Shown here piece after piece: positions 1-6,501 of a stretch of 6,687 nucleotides of DNA (position 1 is the stretch's first letter; each line of letters starts with the position of its first letter). The notes beneath the pieces are model-generated. The model worked only from the letters and a program-made list of their open reading frames with translations, did not search any database and was not told the origin of the DNA. Made by a program: the position numbers and the translations under genes. Source of the stretch: Oscillospiraceae bacterium. GTDB lineage: Bacteria; Bacillota; Clostridia; UBA1381. The stretch covers positions 1-6,687 of the forward strand of contig JAJBTG010000060.1 in NCBI GenBank assembly GCA_020860985.1. Reading direction: 5' to 3'.

Positions 1-932
1 AGGCGGAATATAAAGGTCTGTCCGATGCGGAAATACGCGAAAGAGAGCGGCAAAAGACGGAGCGAACGCAACGGAATATCGGGATATTGGACGATACCTT
101 GAATATTTTAAAAACCGGAGGCTATCAAAAGGACGGGCAAGAGGTATGCCTGCGTTTGTCGCCGGAGGAAATGCGGCAAATACAGGTGTTTTTACCGAAC
201 GATATTGATAATTTGAGGGACTCTGCAAAGGCAAACGAAAATCAAGCGAATTATACCGGCTGTATTTTCGGCTGTGAGAATATCGACACTCTTGAACTTG
301 CTCGGAAAAGGTATATGGCTTTAAAAATGCAAGGAATAACCGAGCCGAAAATCCTTGTTCTAAATATGGCAAGCTCAACACGCCCGGGCGGGCGCGTCCG
401 CAACGGAGCCGCCGCTCAGGAGGAGGAGCTTTGCCGCAGGACATCGCTTCTGCTGTCGCTCGAAAGTGAGGAGGCGAAAAGCTATTACGAATACAACAAT
501 GCGCTCAAAACGCGTATGGCGTCCGACGCAGTTATGATGTCGGCGAATGTGGAGGTAATAAAGGATTCCGCGTCGGAGCCTTTGAGTGAACCCTTTGAAA
601 TTGCCGTGATGAGCTGCGCCGCGCCTATGGTGCGGCTCGGACTTGAGGGAATGAGCAAGGACGAATACAGGGATATGCTCTACAAGCGCATTTGCGGTAT
701 GCTTCTTGTCGCCGCATTGCAAAGCTGCCGACACTTGATTTTGGGCGCGTTCGGGTGCGGCGTGTTCGGCAACGACGCGGCGATTGTTTCGGATTTATTT
801 TACCGTGCGTTTCGTGAACTTTCCGATAGAGGGCATACGTTTGACAGCGTCGATTTTGCTGTCCTTTGCCGCGAGGATAACGACCGCAATTACAGAGAAT
901 TTTGCAGAAATTTTTCCTACGAACAAAAATAA
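1..932 (+). CDS. TIGR02452-type (microbial PARG-like) protein, 5' partial
   Basis: Likely an ADP-ribose-processing macrodomain enzyme of the microbial poly(ADP-ribose) glycohydrolase family, which in characterised members removes ADP-ribose from proteins in the cytoplasm. The reading frame enters the window open (first full codon at 3) and has no ATG before 87. A TTG at 87 lacks a convincing ribosome site, and the 28 upstream codons read like the family's charged N-terminal helix leading into DDTLNILKTGGY, so the true start lies left of the window. The PARG signature GGG-x(6-8)-QEE is present as GGRVRNGAAAQEE at about 387-425, followed by LCRRTSLLLSLE. The second Glu of QEE is the expected catalytic residue. 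The third Gly of the GGG loop is Arg here. The C-terminal macrodomain block GAFGCGVFGN is at 744-773. The gene ends 30 bases before the first ABC gene and is probably cotranscribed with it. Family call strong; activity and substrate inferred. Confidence 0.85.
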   Translation, partial: AEYKGLSDAEIRERERQKTERTQRNIGILDDTLNILKTGGYQKDGQEVCLRLSPEEMRQIQVFLPNDIDNLRDSAKANENQANYTGCIFGCENIDTLELARKRYMALKMQGITEPKILVLNMASSTRPGGRVRNGAAAQEEELCRRTSLLLSLESEEAKSYYEYNNALKTRMASDAVMMSANVEVIKDSASEPLSEPFEIAVMSCAAPMVRLGLEGMSKDEYRDMLYKRICGMLLVAALQSCRHLILGAFGCGVFGNDAAIVSDLFYRAFRELSDRGHTFDSVDFAVLCREDNDRNYREFCRNFSYEQK

Positions 933-962
933 ATTCAGCAAGCAATAAGAGGAGGAATAAAT

Positions 963-2759
963 ATGTTTCATATTTTCGGGAATATGAAAACCAAGGACAG
1001 ATGGCTGGCATTTTTATGTCTGCTTCTTGTCTGCGGACAGGTGTATTTTGATTTGCGACTGCCGGACTATACGGCGAAAATAACGGTTTTGATTAGCAGT
1101 GAGGTCACGGAGCTTTCACAGTATTTTTTCGCCGGCGGACAAATGCTCGCCTGCGCCGTATCCAGTGCGATTTTAACCGTGGTGGTCGGGTACCTTGCCG
1201 CTATGATTGCGGCGGACTTTTCGTTTGATGTCCGCGCGAAGCTGTTTGATAAGGTTACGTCAATGGGAAGCGGCGAGATTAAGAAATTTTCAACCGCAAG
1301 CCTTATCACGCGCACAACAAACGATATTACGCAGGTGCAAATGATAATAGCAATGGGCCTTCAAATGATGCTCCGCGCGCCTATTATGGCGATATGGGCG
1401 ATAATCAAAATACTCGGCAAAAGCTGGCAGTTATCGGTGGTTGTTGCGGCGGCGGTAGTGATAATCGTGGGCGCTATGATTACGCTTCTCGGCATTATGA
1501 TTCCGAAATTCCGCATTGTGCAAAAACAGATTGACGATGTAAACCGAATTACGGACGAAAATTTAAGCGGTATCCGCGTTGTACGTGCGTTTAACGCGGA
1601 GGAATATCAGGAGAACAAATTTGAAACGGCGAATAACGCTCTTATGGGGACACAGCTTTTCACCGGCAGAGGAATGGCGTTTCTTGCGCCTATTATGATG
1701 TTCGTTCAAAGCTGCGTTTCGGTCGGAATTTACTATGTCGGCGCACTGCTTATAAACGCGATTAAAGTGCCTTTGAGCGGCACGATAGCCGAAATTATGA
1801 CCTCCGTTACGGCACGGTCGGAAATGCTCGGCGAGGTTGTTTCGTTCAGTTCCTACGCGCTCTATGTCATTATGTCGTTTGTAATGCTTCTGATGATATT
1901 TATGCTTCTCCCGCGCACACAGGTATCGGCTAACCGTATAAATGAGGTTATTGATTGCGACATCGCGGTTAAGGAGGGCAAGGAAACCGAGTCAAAGGAA
2001 AGCGGAAGTATTGAATTTAAGAACGTGTCGTTCCGCTATTCCGACGCATCGGAGGACTGCCTAAAGCATATTTCATTCACCGCCAAAAAGGGCGAGACAG
2101 TCGCCTTTATCGGCGCGACAGGTTCAGGCAAATCAACGCTTGTCGGTCTTGCCGCAAGGCTTTATGACACCACGGAAGGCTCTGTTTTACTTAACGGAAA
2201 GGATATTTCTCGCTACAGCTTTGAAACGCTCTATGAAAAGATAGGCTATATTCCGCAGAAAGCGACACTGTTTGCCGACAGCGTAAAGGGCAATATAACC
2301 TTTGGAAAAAGCGGGCATAAAATGACCGACGCGGACGTAGAAAGCGCGCTCGACACCGCACAGGCGGCGGAGTTTGTTCACGCTATGGAGGACGGTGCGG
2401 AGAGCCGGATTTCTCAAAGCAGTTCAAATGTGTCGGGCGGTCAAAAGCAGCGTCTCGCAATCGCGAGAGCTGTCGCGAGAAAACCGGAAATCCTGATTTT
2501 CGATGATTCGTTCTCGGCGCTCGACTATAAGACCGACCAAATTTTAAGACAGCGTATTAAAACGGATTTGACGGGCACGACCTGTTTAATCGTGGCGCAG
2601 AGAATAGGCACCATTCGCCACGCGGACAGAATTGTGGTGCTTGATAACGGCACAGTTGCGGGAATCGGAACGCATGACGAGCTTATGAAAAATTGCTCCG
2701 TATATCGTCAAATTGCCCTGTCACAGCTGTCGGAATCCGAGCTGGCGGCGAACGCGTAA
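963..2759 (+). CDS. ABC exporter half-transporter, degenerate-site subunit (TMD-NBD)
   Basis: A 598-residue fused membrane and ATPase subunit of a type IV (multidrug/lipid-type) ABC exporter. The ATG at 963 follows a strong AGAGGAGG (948-955) with a 7-base spacer. Hydrophobic segments at roughly residues 13-30, 60-84, 128-150, 155-180, 240-266 and 294-318 give six membrane spans; the TM5-TM6 connection looks longer than usual. In the nucleotide-binding domain I see Walker A GATGSGKST (384-392), Q-loop Gln432, a perfect signature VSGGQ (490-494), Walker B ILIFDD with Asp515 where the catalytic Glu normally sits, D-loop SALD (518-521), and Gln546 in place of the H-loop His (IVAQRIGTI). Asp-for-Glu plus Gln-for-His marks the degenerate-site partner of heterodimeric exporters such as the TM287/288, BmrCD and LmrCD classes. 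The canonical partner follows after 15 bases. Substrate unknown; drug, lipid or peptide export are all possible. Confidence 0.93.
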   Translation: MFHIFGNMKTKDRWLAFLCLLLVCGQVYFDLRLPDYTAKITVLISSEVTELSQYFFAGGQMLACAVSSAILTVVVGYLAAMIAADFSFDVRAKLFDKVTSMGSGEIKKFSTASLITRTTNDITQVQMIIAMGLQMMLRAPIMAIWAIIKILGKSWQLSVVVAAAVVIIVGAMITLLGIMIPKFRIVQKQIDDVNRITDENLSGIRVVRAFNAEEYQENKFETANNALMGTQLFTGRGMAFLAPIMMFVQSCVSVGIYYVGALLINAIKVPLSGTIAEIMTSVTARSEMLGEVVSFSSYALYVIMSFVMLLMIFMLLPRTQVSANRINEVIDCDIAVKEGKETESKESGSIEFKNVSFRYSDASEDCLKHISFTAKKGETVAFIGATGSGKSTLVGLAARLYDTTEGSVLLNGKDISRYSFETLYEKIGYIPQKATLFADSVKGNITFGKSGHKMTDADVESALDTAQAAEFVHAMEDGAESRISQSSSNVSGGQKQRLAIARAVARKPEILIFDDSFSALDYKTDQILRQRIKTDLTGTTCLIVAQRIGTIRHADRIVVLDNGTVAGIGTHDELMKNCSVYRQIALSQLSESELAANA

Positions 2760-2774
2760 AGAAGGTTTTATATT

Positions 2775-4802
2775 ATGGCAGAAACAAACAACAGACCGTC
2801 CGCACCTATGAGAAGAGGCCCTATGGGCAGAGGAATGGGAGCGGGCGAAAAAGCAAAGGACACCAAGGGCGCGCTCACGAAGCTTATTTCCTATTGCAGA
2901 AATCAGGCGGGAATTATCGTTTTCGTGTTGGTGCTTGCCGCTGTCGGCGCGGTATTTACGATAGTGGGTCCCAATCAAATCAGCCGCTTGACCGACTATA
3001 TTTATGACGGACTTTCGGGCGGTGCATCGTCCGCGGAAATCGCGGCGGATATACAAAATCAAATAGCGAACGGTGATATTGATATTTCCGATTACCTTCC
3101 GGAGGGCGAGGATTTATCCGAGCTTGACCTCACGGACACAGATAACGAGCTTACCCAAGAGATAATCGCAAACGTCACATTAAGCGATGAATACCAAGCC
3201 GCGCACGAGAATGACGGAATAGATATGAGCGGAATTTTGGGTGTTGCGGCATTGCTCGTCTGTATTTACCTTGCGAGTGCGCTGTGCAATTTCGTTCAGC
3301 ACTACATTATGCAGACCGTGACGCAGAGAACCGCAAAACGGCTTCGAGGGGATATTTACACGAAAATAAACCGACTGCCGCTTAAATACTTTTCCGGCAA
3401 TGCCGCGGGTGATGTCTTGTCGAGAATGACAAACGATGTCGATATGATAGGTCAGGCTATGGCAAACAGCGTTTCTAACCTCGTAACAGCGGCGGCGCAG
3501 TTTGTCGGCTGTCTGATTATGATGTACTGCACAAACTGGATTATGGGCACGACAACGGTTGCCGCAACGCTTATCGGACTTGTTCTTATGGTGCTTATCA
3601 TGAGCCGCTCGCAGAAGTATTTTAAGGCAAGACAGGAAAGCCTCGGCGAGCTGAACGGTTACATTGAGGAAATGTACACAGGTCATGATGTTATCCGTAT
3701 TTTGAACGCGGAGGACGAGGTAAAGGGCAAATTTTCCGGTATGAATCACGCGGTTAAAAACGCGAACTTTCGCTCGCAGTTTTTGTCGGGACTTATGCAG
3801 CCGCTTATGGCGTTTATCGGCAATCTCGGCTATGTCGCGGTCTGTGTTGTCGGCGCGGCGCTTATACTAAACGGACAGATTACGTTCGGCGTAATCACGG
3901 CGTTCTTGATTTACACCCGCCTGTTTGAGTCGCCGCTTAGGCAGATTTCGCAGGCAATGACGCAGGTGCAGTCATGCGCGGCGGCATCGGAGCGCGTGTT
4001 TGAATTTTTGTCGGAGGACGAAATGGAAAACGAATCCGCAAAGACGAAACGCATAAAAAGAACACGCGGCGAGGTTGAGTTTAGAAATGTAAAATTCGCG
4101 TATCCGAGCGCGCCGGAAAAGGAGATTATCCACAATTTCAGCGTAAAGGTAAAACCGGGACAAAAAGCGGCGATTGTAGGCCCCACGGGCGCGGGCAAGA
4201 CAACAATGGTAAATCTCTTAATGCGCTTTTTTGAGCCGACAGGCGGGCAGATTTTAATCGACGGTGTTCCGACCGAGGATATTTCGAGGAGCAATGTTCA
4301 CAGTCAATTCGGAATGGTATTGCAGGACACTTGGCTGTTTGAGGGAACGGTCAGGGAAAATCTGCTTTACAATACCGAAAATGTTTCGGAGGAGCGAATG
4401 ATTGAGGCATGCAAGGCATGCGGAATACATAACTTTATACGCGCGCTGCCGCACGGCTATGACACTGTTTTAAGCGACAACACCGCCATATCTGCCGGTC
4501 AAAAGCAGCTTATGACGATCGCTCGCGCGATGATACAAAACAGTCCTATGCTGATATTGGACGAGGCGACCTCAAGCGTTGACACAAACACCGAAATGCT
4601 TACACAGCAGGCAATGGATTCTCTGATGAGCGGACGCACAAGCTTTGTAATCGCGCACCGTCTATCGACAATAAAGAATGCCGACCTCATTCTTGTAATG
4701 CGCAATGGCGATATTGTCGAGCAGGGCAGCCACGAGGAGCTGTTAAGGAAAAACGGATTTTACGCGGAGCTCTACAACAGTCAGTTTGAGCAGATATCTT
4801 AA
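2775..4802 (+). CDS. ABC exporter half-transporter, catalytic-site subunit (TMD-NBD)
   Basis: A 675-residue partner of the preceding subunit. The ATG at 2775 has AGAAGG about 9 bases upstream. The cytoplasmic N-terminus (residues 7-28) is rich in Met, Arg, Gly and Pro. TM1 is at about 45-65 and TM2 at about 153-175. Between them lies an outward-facing insertion of some 75 residues (about 78-152) with at least 17 Asp/Glu in its second half and no Lys or Arg. Later spans are near 232-252, 257-277, 338-365 and 370-388. The NBD has Walker A GPTGAGKTT (469-477), Q-loop Gln517, signature ISAGQ (572-576) with Ala for the first Gly, Walker B LILDE with catalytic Glu597, D-loop SSVD (600-603) and H-loop His628 (IAHRLSTI). 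Catalytic residues intact with a weakened signature are the exact complement of the first subunit, so the two should form one heterodimer with one hydrolysing site. It ends 2 bases before traX. Substrate not predictable. Confidence 0.94.
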   Translation: MAETNNRPSAPMRRGPMGRGMGAGEKAKDTKGALTKLISYCRNQAGIIVFVLVLAAVGAVFTIVGPNQISRLTDYIYDGLSGGASSAEIAADIQNQIANGDIDISDYLPEGEDLSELDLTDTDNELTQEIIANVTLSDEYQAAHENDGIDMSGILGVAALLVCIYLASALCNFVQHYIMQTVTQRTAKRLRGDIYTKINRLPLKYFSGNAAGDVLSRMTNDVDMIGQAMANSVSNLVTAAAQFVGCLIMMYCTNWIMGTTTVAATLIGLVLMVLIMSRSQKYFKARQESLGELNGYIEEMYTGHDVIRILNAEDEVKGKFSGMNHAVKNANFRSQFLSGLMQPLMAFIGNLGYVAVCVVGAALILNGQITFGVITAFLIYTRLFESPLRQISQAMTQVQSCAAASERVFEFLSEDEMENESAKTKRIKRTRGEVEFRNVKFAYPSAPEKEIIHNFSVKVKPGQKAAIVGPTGAGKTTMVNLLMRFFEPTGGQILIDGVPTEDISRSNVHSQFGMVLQDTWLFEGTVRENLLYNTENVSEERMIEACKACGIHNFIRALPHGYDTVLSDNTAISAGQKQLMTIARAMIQNSPMLILDEATSSVDTNTEMLTQQAMDSLMSGRTSFVIAHRLSTIKNADLILVMRNGDIVEQGSHEELLRKNGFYAELYNSQFEQIS

Positions 4803-4804
4803 TT

Positions 4805-5521
4805 ATGAAAATGATAAAAGCAAACAGGGAAAAATTCGGCGGATTTACACAAAATCAGCTAAAGGTCATTGCCGCGTTTTTTATGGCAGCTGATCACGTT
4901 GGTGCCGAGCTGTTCCCACAGCTTGATATTTTGCGGATAATCGGGAGGCTTTCCTTCCCGATTTTCGCGTTCTTTATCTATGAGGGGTGCAAGTATACGC
5001 ATAGCAAGCCGAAATATCTTGCACGGATTTTTCTGCTCGGACTTCTCTGTATGGCGGTATATTACATCTATGAAGGCGAAATATACGGAAATATTTTGAT
5101 AACAATGTCGCTTTCGATATGTGTAATCTATGCCTTGCAATTTTTCAAATCGCAAATTTACGGCGGCAATAAAATATTGGGCACCGCCGCCGTCATAGTC
5201 TGCATTTGCGGTGCGGCTGTTGTCTGTTCGCTTGTATATATTGACTACGGAATTTGCGGTGTGCTTCTTCCGGCATTCGCTGAAGCATTCGACGGATGTT
5301 CAAGCCGGAATAAGCATATGCCCCTCTTGGGCTTTGCAGTAGGTCTGTTTTTGTTGTCGTGGCAATGGGGCGGAAATCAATATATAAGCCTGCTATCCCT
5401 CCCCCTAATCGCAGCATACAATGGAGAACGCGGAAAACGTAAAATGAAATATTTCTTTTATTGGTTCTACCCCGTGCATTTAGCGGTTATAGGAGCGGTA
5501 TCAATGATTATGGGACGATGA
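4805..5521 (+). CDS. TraX family membrane protein
   Basis: A 238-residue polytopic membrane protein of the TraX family, named after the F-plasmid pilin N-acetyltransferase. Most Firmicutes members are chromosomal and of unknown substrate. Family hallmarks seen are NQLKVIAAFFMAADHVG (residues 17-33, with the Asp30-His31 pair), IIGRLSFPIFAFFIYEG (45-61), a YGICGVLLP block (148-156), and a C-terminal FYWFYPVHLAVIG (218-230) containing His225. About eight or nine hydrophobic segments span the length. The start at 4805 lies only 2 bases after the ABC stop codon and has no clear Shine-Dalgarno site, so translation is probably coupled to the upstream gene; a second Met at residue 3 is an alternative. 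Length is normal for the family. No conjugation gene is visible nearby, so a role in acylating a cell-surface component is more likely than pilin modification, but this is inference. Confidence 0.88.
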   Translation: MKMIKANREKFGGFTQNQLKVIAAFFMAADHVGAELFPQLDILRIIGRLSFPIFAFFIYEGCKYTHSKPKYLARIFLLGLLCMAVYYIYEGEIYGNILITMSLSICVIYALQFFKSQIYGGNKILGTAAVIVCICGAAVVCSLVYIDYGICGVLLPAFAEAFDGCSSRNKHMPLLGFAVGLFLLSWQWGGNQYISLLSLPLIAAYNGERGKRKMKYFFYWFYPVHLAVIGAVSMIMGR

Positions 5522-5525
5522 TTAT

Positions 5526-5555
5526 ATCGAGCGGAACGACAGACGCTTGATTTTT
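5526..5555 (+). terminator. Probable rho-independent terminator after traX
   Basis: ATCGAGCG (5526-5533) pairs with CGCTTGAT (5544-5551) to form an 8-base-pair stem with one G-U pair and a 10-base loop, followed by TTTT (5552-5555). It begins 5 bases after the traX stop codon, where the end of the four-gene operon would be expected. The stem is moderate and the T tract is short, so termination may be partial. Confidence 0.5.
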
Positions 5556-5569
5556 AAGGTTAAGTAAGT

Positions 5570-5634
5570 ATATTACTTCGCAAATTCCAAGCTCCGAAAC
5601 CCTTGATTTCATGCGGTTTGTTCATGTTCTAAAT
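5570..5634. repeat. Imperfect 65-base direct repeat, copy A
   Basis: Matches copy B at 5745-5808. Shared blocks are ATATTACTT, then CAAGCTCCGA, then ATGCGG, then CTAAAT, in the same order and at nearly the same spacing. About 37 of the first 47 aligned bases are identical; the stretch before the final CTAAAT diverges and is one base longer here. The copies start 175 bases apart. A similar TTTAAGGTT / TTTAAAGGTT precedes both copies, so the true unit may begin near 5552. Origin unknown. Confidence 0.7.
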
Positions 5635-5687
5635 TTCTACTTTACGTTCTTATGTGCTATTTTACGCAAAAAAAGAAAAATGTTGCA

Positions 5688-5727
5688 TTAAATCCGCCTA
5701 CCGTCAGCAGTTAGACCCCGGATTTAA
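5688..5727. repeat. Perfect 9-base inverted repeat with 22-base loop
   Basis: TTAAATCCG (5688-5696) is the exact reverse complement of CGGATTTAA (5719-5727). No T tract follows, so it is not a terminator. It lies between the two direct-repeat copies and could be an operator-like site, a small hairpin or chance in a region of mixed composition. Confidence 0.4.
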
Positions 5728-5744
5728 AGGTTGGACATCAAATC

Positions 5745-5808
5745 ATATTACTTAGCGCATTTCAAGCTCCGAGAGCATAGCTTTTATGCGGCTAAAACCG
5801 CTCTAAAT
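5745..5808. repeat. Imperfect direct repeat, copy B (64 bases)
   Basis: Second copy of the repeat at 5570-5634. This copy contains possible small hairpins that copy A does not keep: GCATA/TATGC (5775-5779 with 5785-5789) and GCGG/CCGC (5788-5791 with 5798-5801). Because pairing is not conserved between copies, a shared RNA structure is not supported. It lies 17 bases before the strong hairpin at 5826. Confidence 0.7.
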
Positions 5809-5820
5809 ACTGACACATAC

Positions 5821-5863
5821 AAAAAGGCGGCAATCCGAAAACTTCACGGATAGCCGCCCTTTT
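5821..5863. terminator. Strong hairpin, probable bidirectional terminator
   Basis: GGCGGC (5826-5831) pairs with GCCGCC (5853-5858), and after one A-A mismatch ATCCG (5833-5837) pairs with CGGAT (5847-5851), closing a 9-base loop. On the + strand it is followed by CTTTT (5859-5863). On the - strand it is followed by TTTTT (complement of 5821-5825), which is the better terminator. It could stop read-through from traX or transcripts arriving from the right, although no - strand gene is visible here. Confidence 0.75.
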
Positions 5864-5951
5864 GGTATGCAAATGTTTTGAACCGCTGTTCTTGTCCTTA
5901 ATTTCCGTTACCACCGCAATAAATGTGTGACACAGTTGATTTTTGGACAAC

Positions 5952-5956
5952 GAGGT
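5952..5956 (+). promoter_or_regulatory. Ribosome binding site GAGGT choosing ATG 5964
   Basis: GAGGT lies 7 bases before the ATG at 5964, the ideal spacing. It sits only 1 base before another in-frame ATG at 5958 and downstream of an in-frame TTG at 5943. The site therefore favours the start at 5964. Confidence 0.65.
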
Positions 5957-5963
5957 AATGACT

Positions 5964-6155
5964 ATGAAAAAGTTTTTTGGGGCGTTGGTCGTATTGACGT
6001 TGATTGTAACTTTCGTGTTGAATATTAAGCCAGTATCTAAATGGTTATCAGATTCTTTTTGGGATTTTGTCTTTACGGAGTTTGATAACGAAGAAAAGGA
6101 GCGGCAACAAAAGTTGAAGACGGCGAAATTGTTTCCGGCAAAGATACCATTTTAA
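5964..6155 (+). CDS. Small single-pass membrane or secreted protein, 63 residues
   Basis: Not recognised. The start at 5964 (MKKFFGALVV...) is chosen for the GAGGT site 7 bases upstream. It then reads as a Lys-Lys N-terminus followed by a hydrophobic stretch to about residue 20: an uncleaved membrane anchor or a signal peptide. After this come an aromatic-rich amphipathic segment (KWLSDSFWDFVFTEFD, about 26-41), a charged EEKERQQKLK patch, and a short C-terminus. It stops 11 bases before the next, frameshifted, reading frame. It may be an intact small protein, or the N-terminal part of a longer secreted protein cut off by the stop at 6153. Its position before a broken small gene and a YD-repeat scrap suggests membership of an Rhs-associated accessory cluster, but that is inference. 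Confidence 0.55.
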   Translation: MKKFFGALVVLTLIVTFVLNIKPVSKWLSDSFWDFVFTEFDNEEKERQQKLKTAKLFPAKIPF

Positions 6156-6166
6156 TATAGGAAAAC

Positions 6167-6485
6167 ATGTATGTAATAGGACATTATTATGACAGAGAAC
6201 ATTTGAATATTGAGATAAATGGAACCTCCAATATTATTTTAGAAAAGGTTAAAAAGCACAAAGTTTATATTATCAGAGGAAGGATACGCTGTTATAGATA
6301 AAAATAACATTTGCAGAGTTTTCATTACTGTGCCTATAGAAGATTTTGTTAATGGATACAGCACTGATAGTGAAGGTATACAACATCCAATAAGTCGACT
6401 TGTAGATGATGAACATATTCAATATCTAAGTTCATATGATGAATTTGCCACGGAAGAAAAGGAAGTGTTTGGGGAAATGGAATAA
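6167..6485 (+). pseudogene. Frameshifted small gene, about 105 residues if repaired; possible orphan immunity protein
   Basis: The first part reads from ATG 6167 (MYVIGHYYDREHLN...EKVKKHKVY) behind a marginal AGGA site, and its frame stops at 6299-6301. A second, clearly protein-like part runs in the frame one base further on, open from 6243 and stopping at 6483-6485 (LSEEGYAVIDKN...FITVPIEDFVNGYS...EEKEVFGEME). This second frame has no ATG or TTG except an ATG at its very end, so it cannot be an independent gene with a normal start. Skipping one base near 6269 joins them as ...KKHKVY-LSEEGYAV..., which reads naturally, so a single-base insertion in the TATATTAT run is the simplest explanation. 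The protein would be acidic, aromatic-rich and soluble. I do not recognise the family. Size and setting fit an orphan Rhs/polymorphic-toxin immunity protein, weakly supported. Sequencing error or programmed +1 frameshifting are alternatives. Confidence 0.6.
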
Positions 6486-6501
6486 TATAAATAGAAAAAT
6501 T

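Larger units (their letters stand above)
5522..5963. other. Intergenic region of about 440 bases with repeats, no credible gene
   Basis: No open frame here has family-like content or a ribosome site on either strand. The stretch holds the post-traX hairpin, two imperfect copies of a ~65-base direct repeat (5570-5634 and 5745-5808), a 9-base inverted repeat between them (5688-5696 / 5719-5727), an A-rich tract near 5667-5680, a TTTACG hexamer repeated exactly 20 bases apart (5641 and 5661), and a strong GC-rich hairpin at 5826-5858. I see no tRNA, no recognisable riboswitch and no convincing promoter for the gene at 5964. Confidence 0.7.

Noticed and set aside
87..89. TTG as the start codon of the PARG-like gene
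   Set aside because: No ribosome site precedes it, the frame stays open to the window edge, and the upstream residues look like the family's N-terminal helix. The gene is treated as 5' partial.
2693..3007. A 104-codon + strand frame across the junction of the two ABC genes
   Set aside because: It overlaps both real genes out of frame and shows no protein-like features.
3180..3749. A 189-codon open frame on the - strand inside ABC subunit 2
   Set aside because: It lies entirely antisense to a well-conserved gene, is rich in His, Arg and Cys as expected of a shadow frame, and has no family features. The same applies to the other - strand frames across 375-5417.
4805..5521. The TraX protein as evidence of a conjugative plasmid
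   Set aside because: TraX homologues are common on Clostridia chromosomes and no other transfer gene is visible in the window.
5560..5640. A - strand coding remnant through repeat copy A, with a similar but terminated reading in copy B
   Set aside because: The shared reading covers only about ten residues (around a common SEL), stop codons lie just upstream in both copies, and there is no ribosome site. The similarity is better explained at the DNA level.
5570..5808. The direct repeat as a CRISPR array
   Set aside because: Only two copies, heavily diverged, 65 bases long with a 110-base gap; not the regular short repeat-spacer pattern.
5880..5951. A sigma-70-type promoter for the gene at 5964
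   Set aside because: TTGTCC near 5893 and AATAAAT near 5919 are poor matches with bad spacing; not strong enough to report.
5943..5963. TTG at 5943 or ATG at 5958 as the start of the 63-residue protein
   Set aside because: The GAGGT site overlaps or sits too close to these; its spacing fits only the ATG at 5964.
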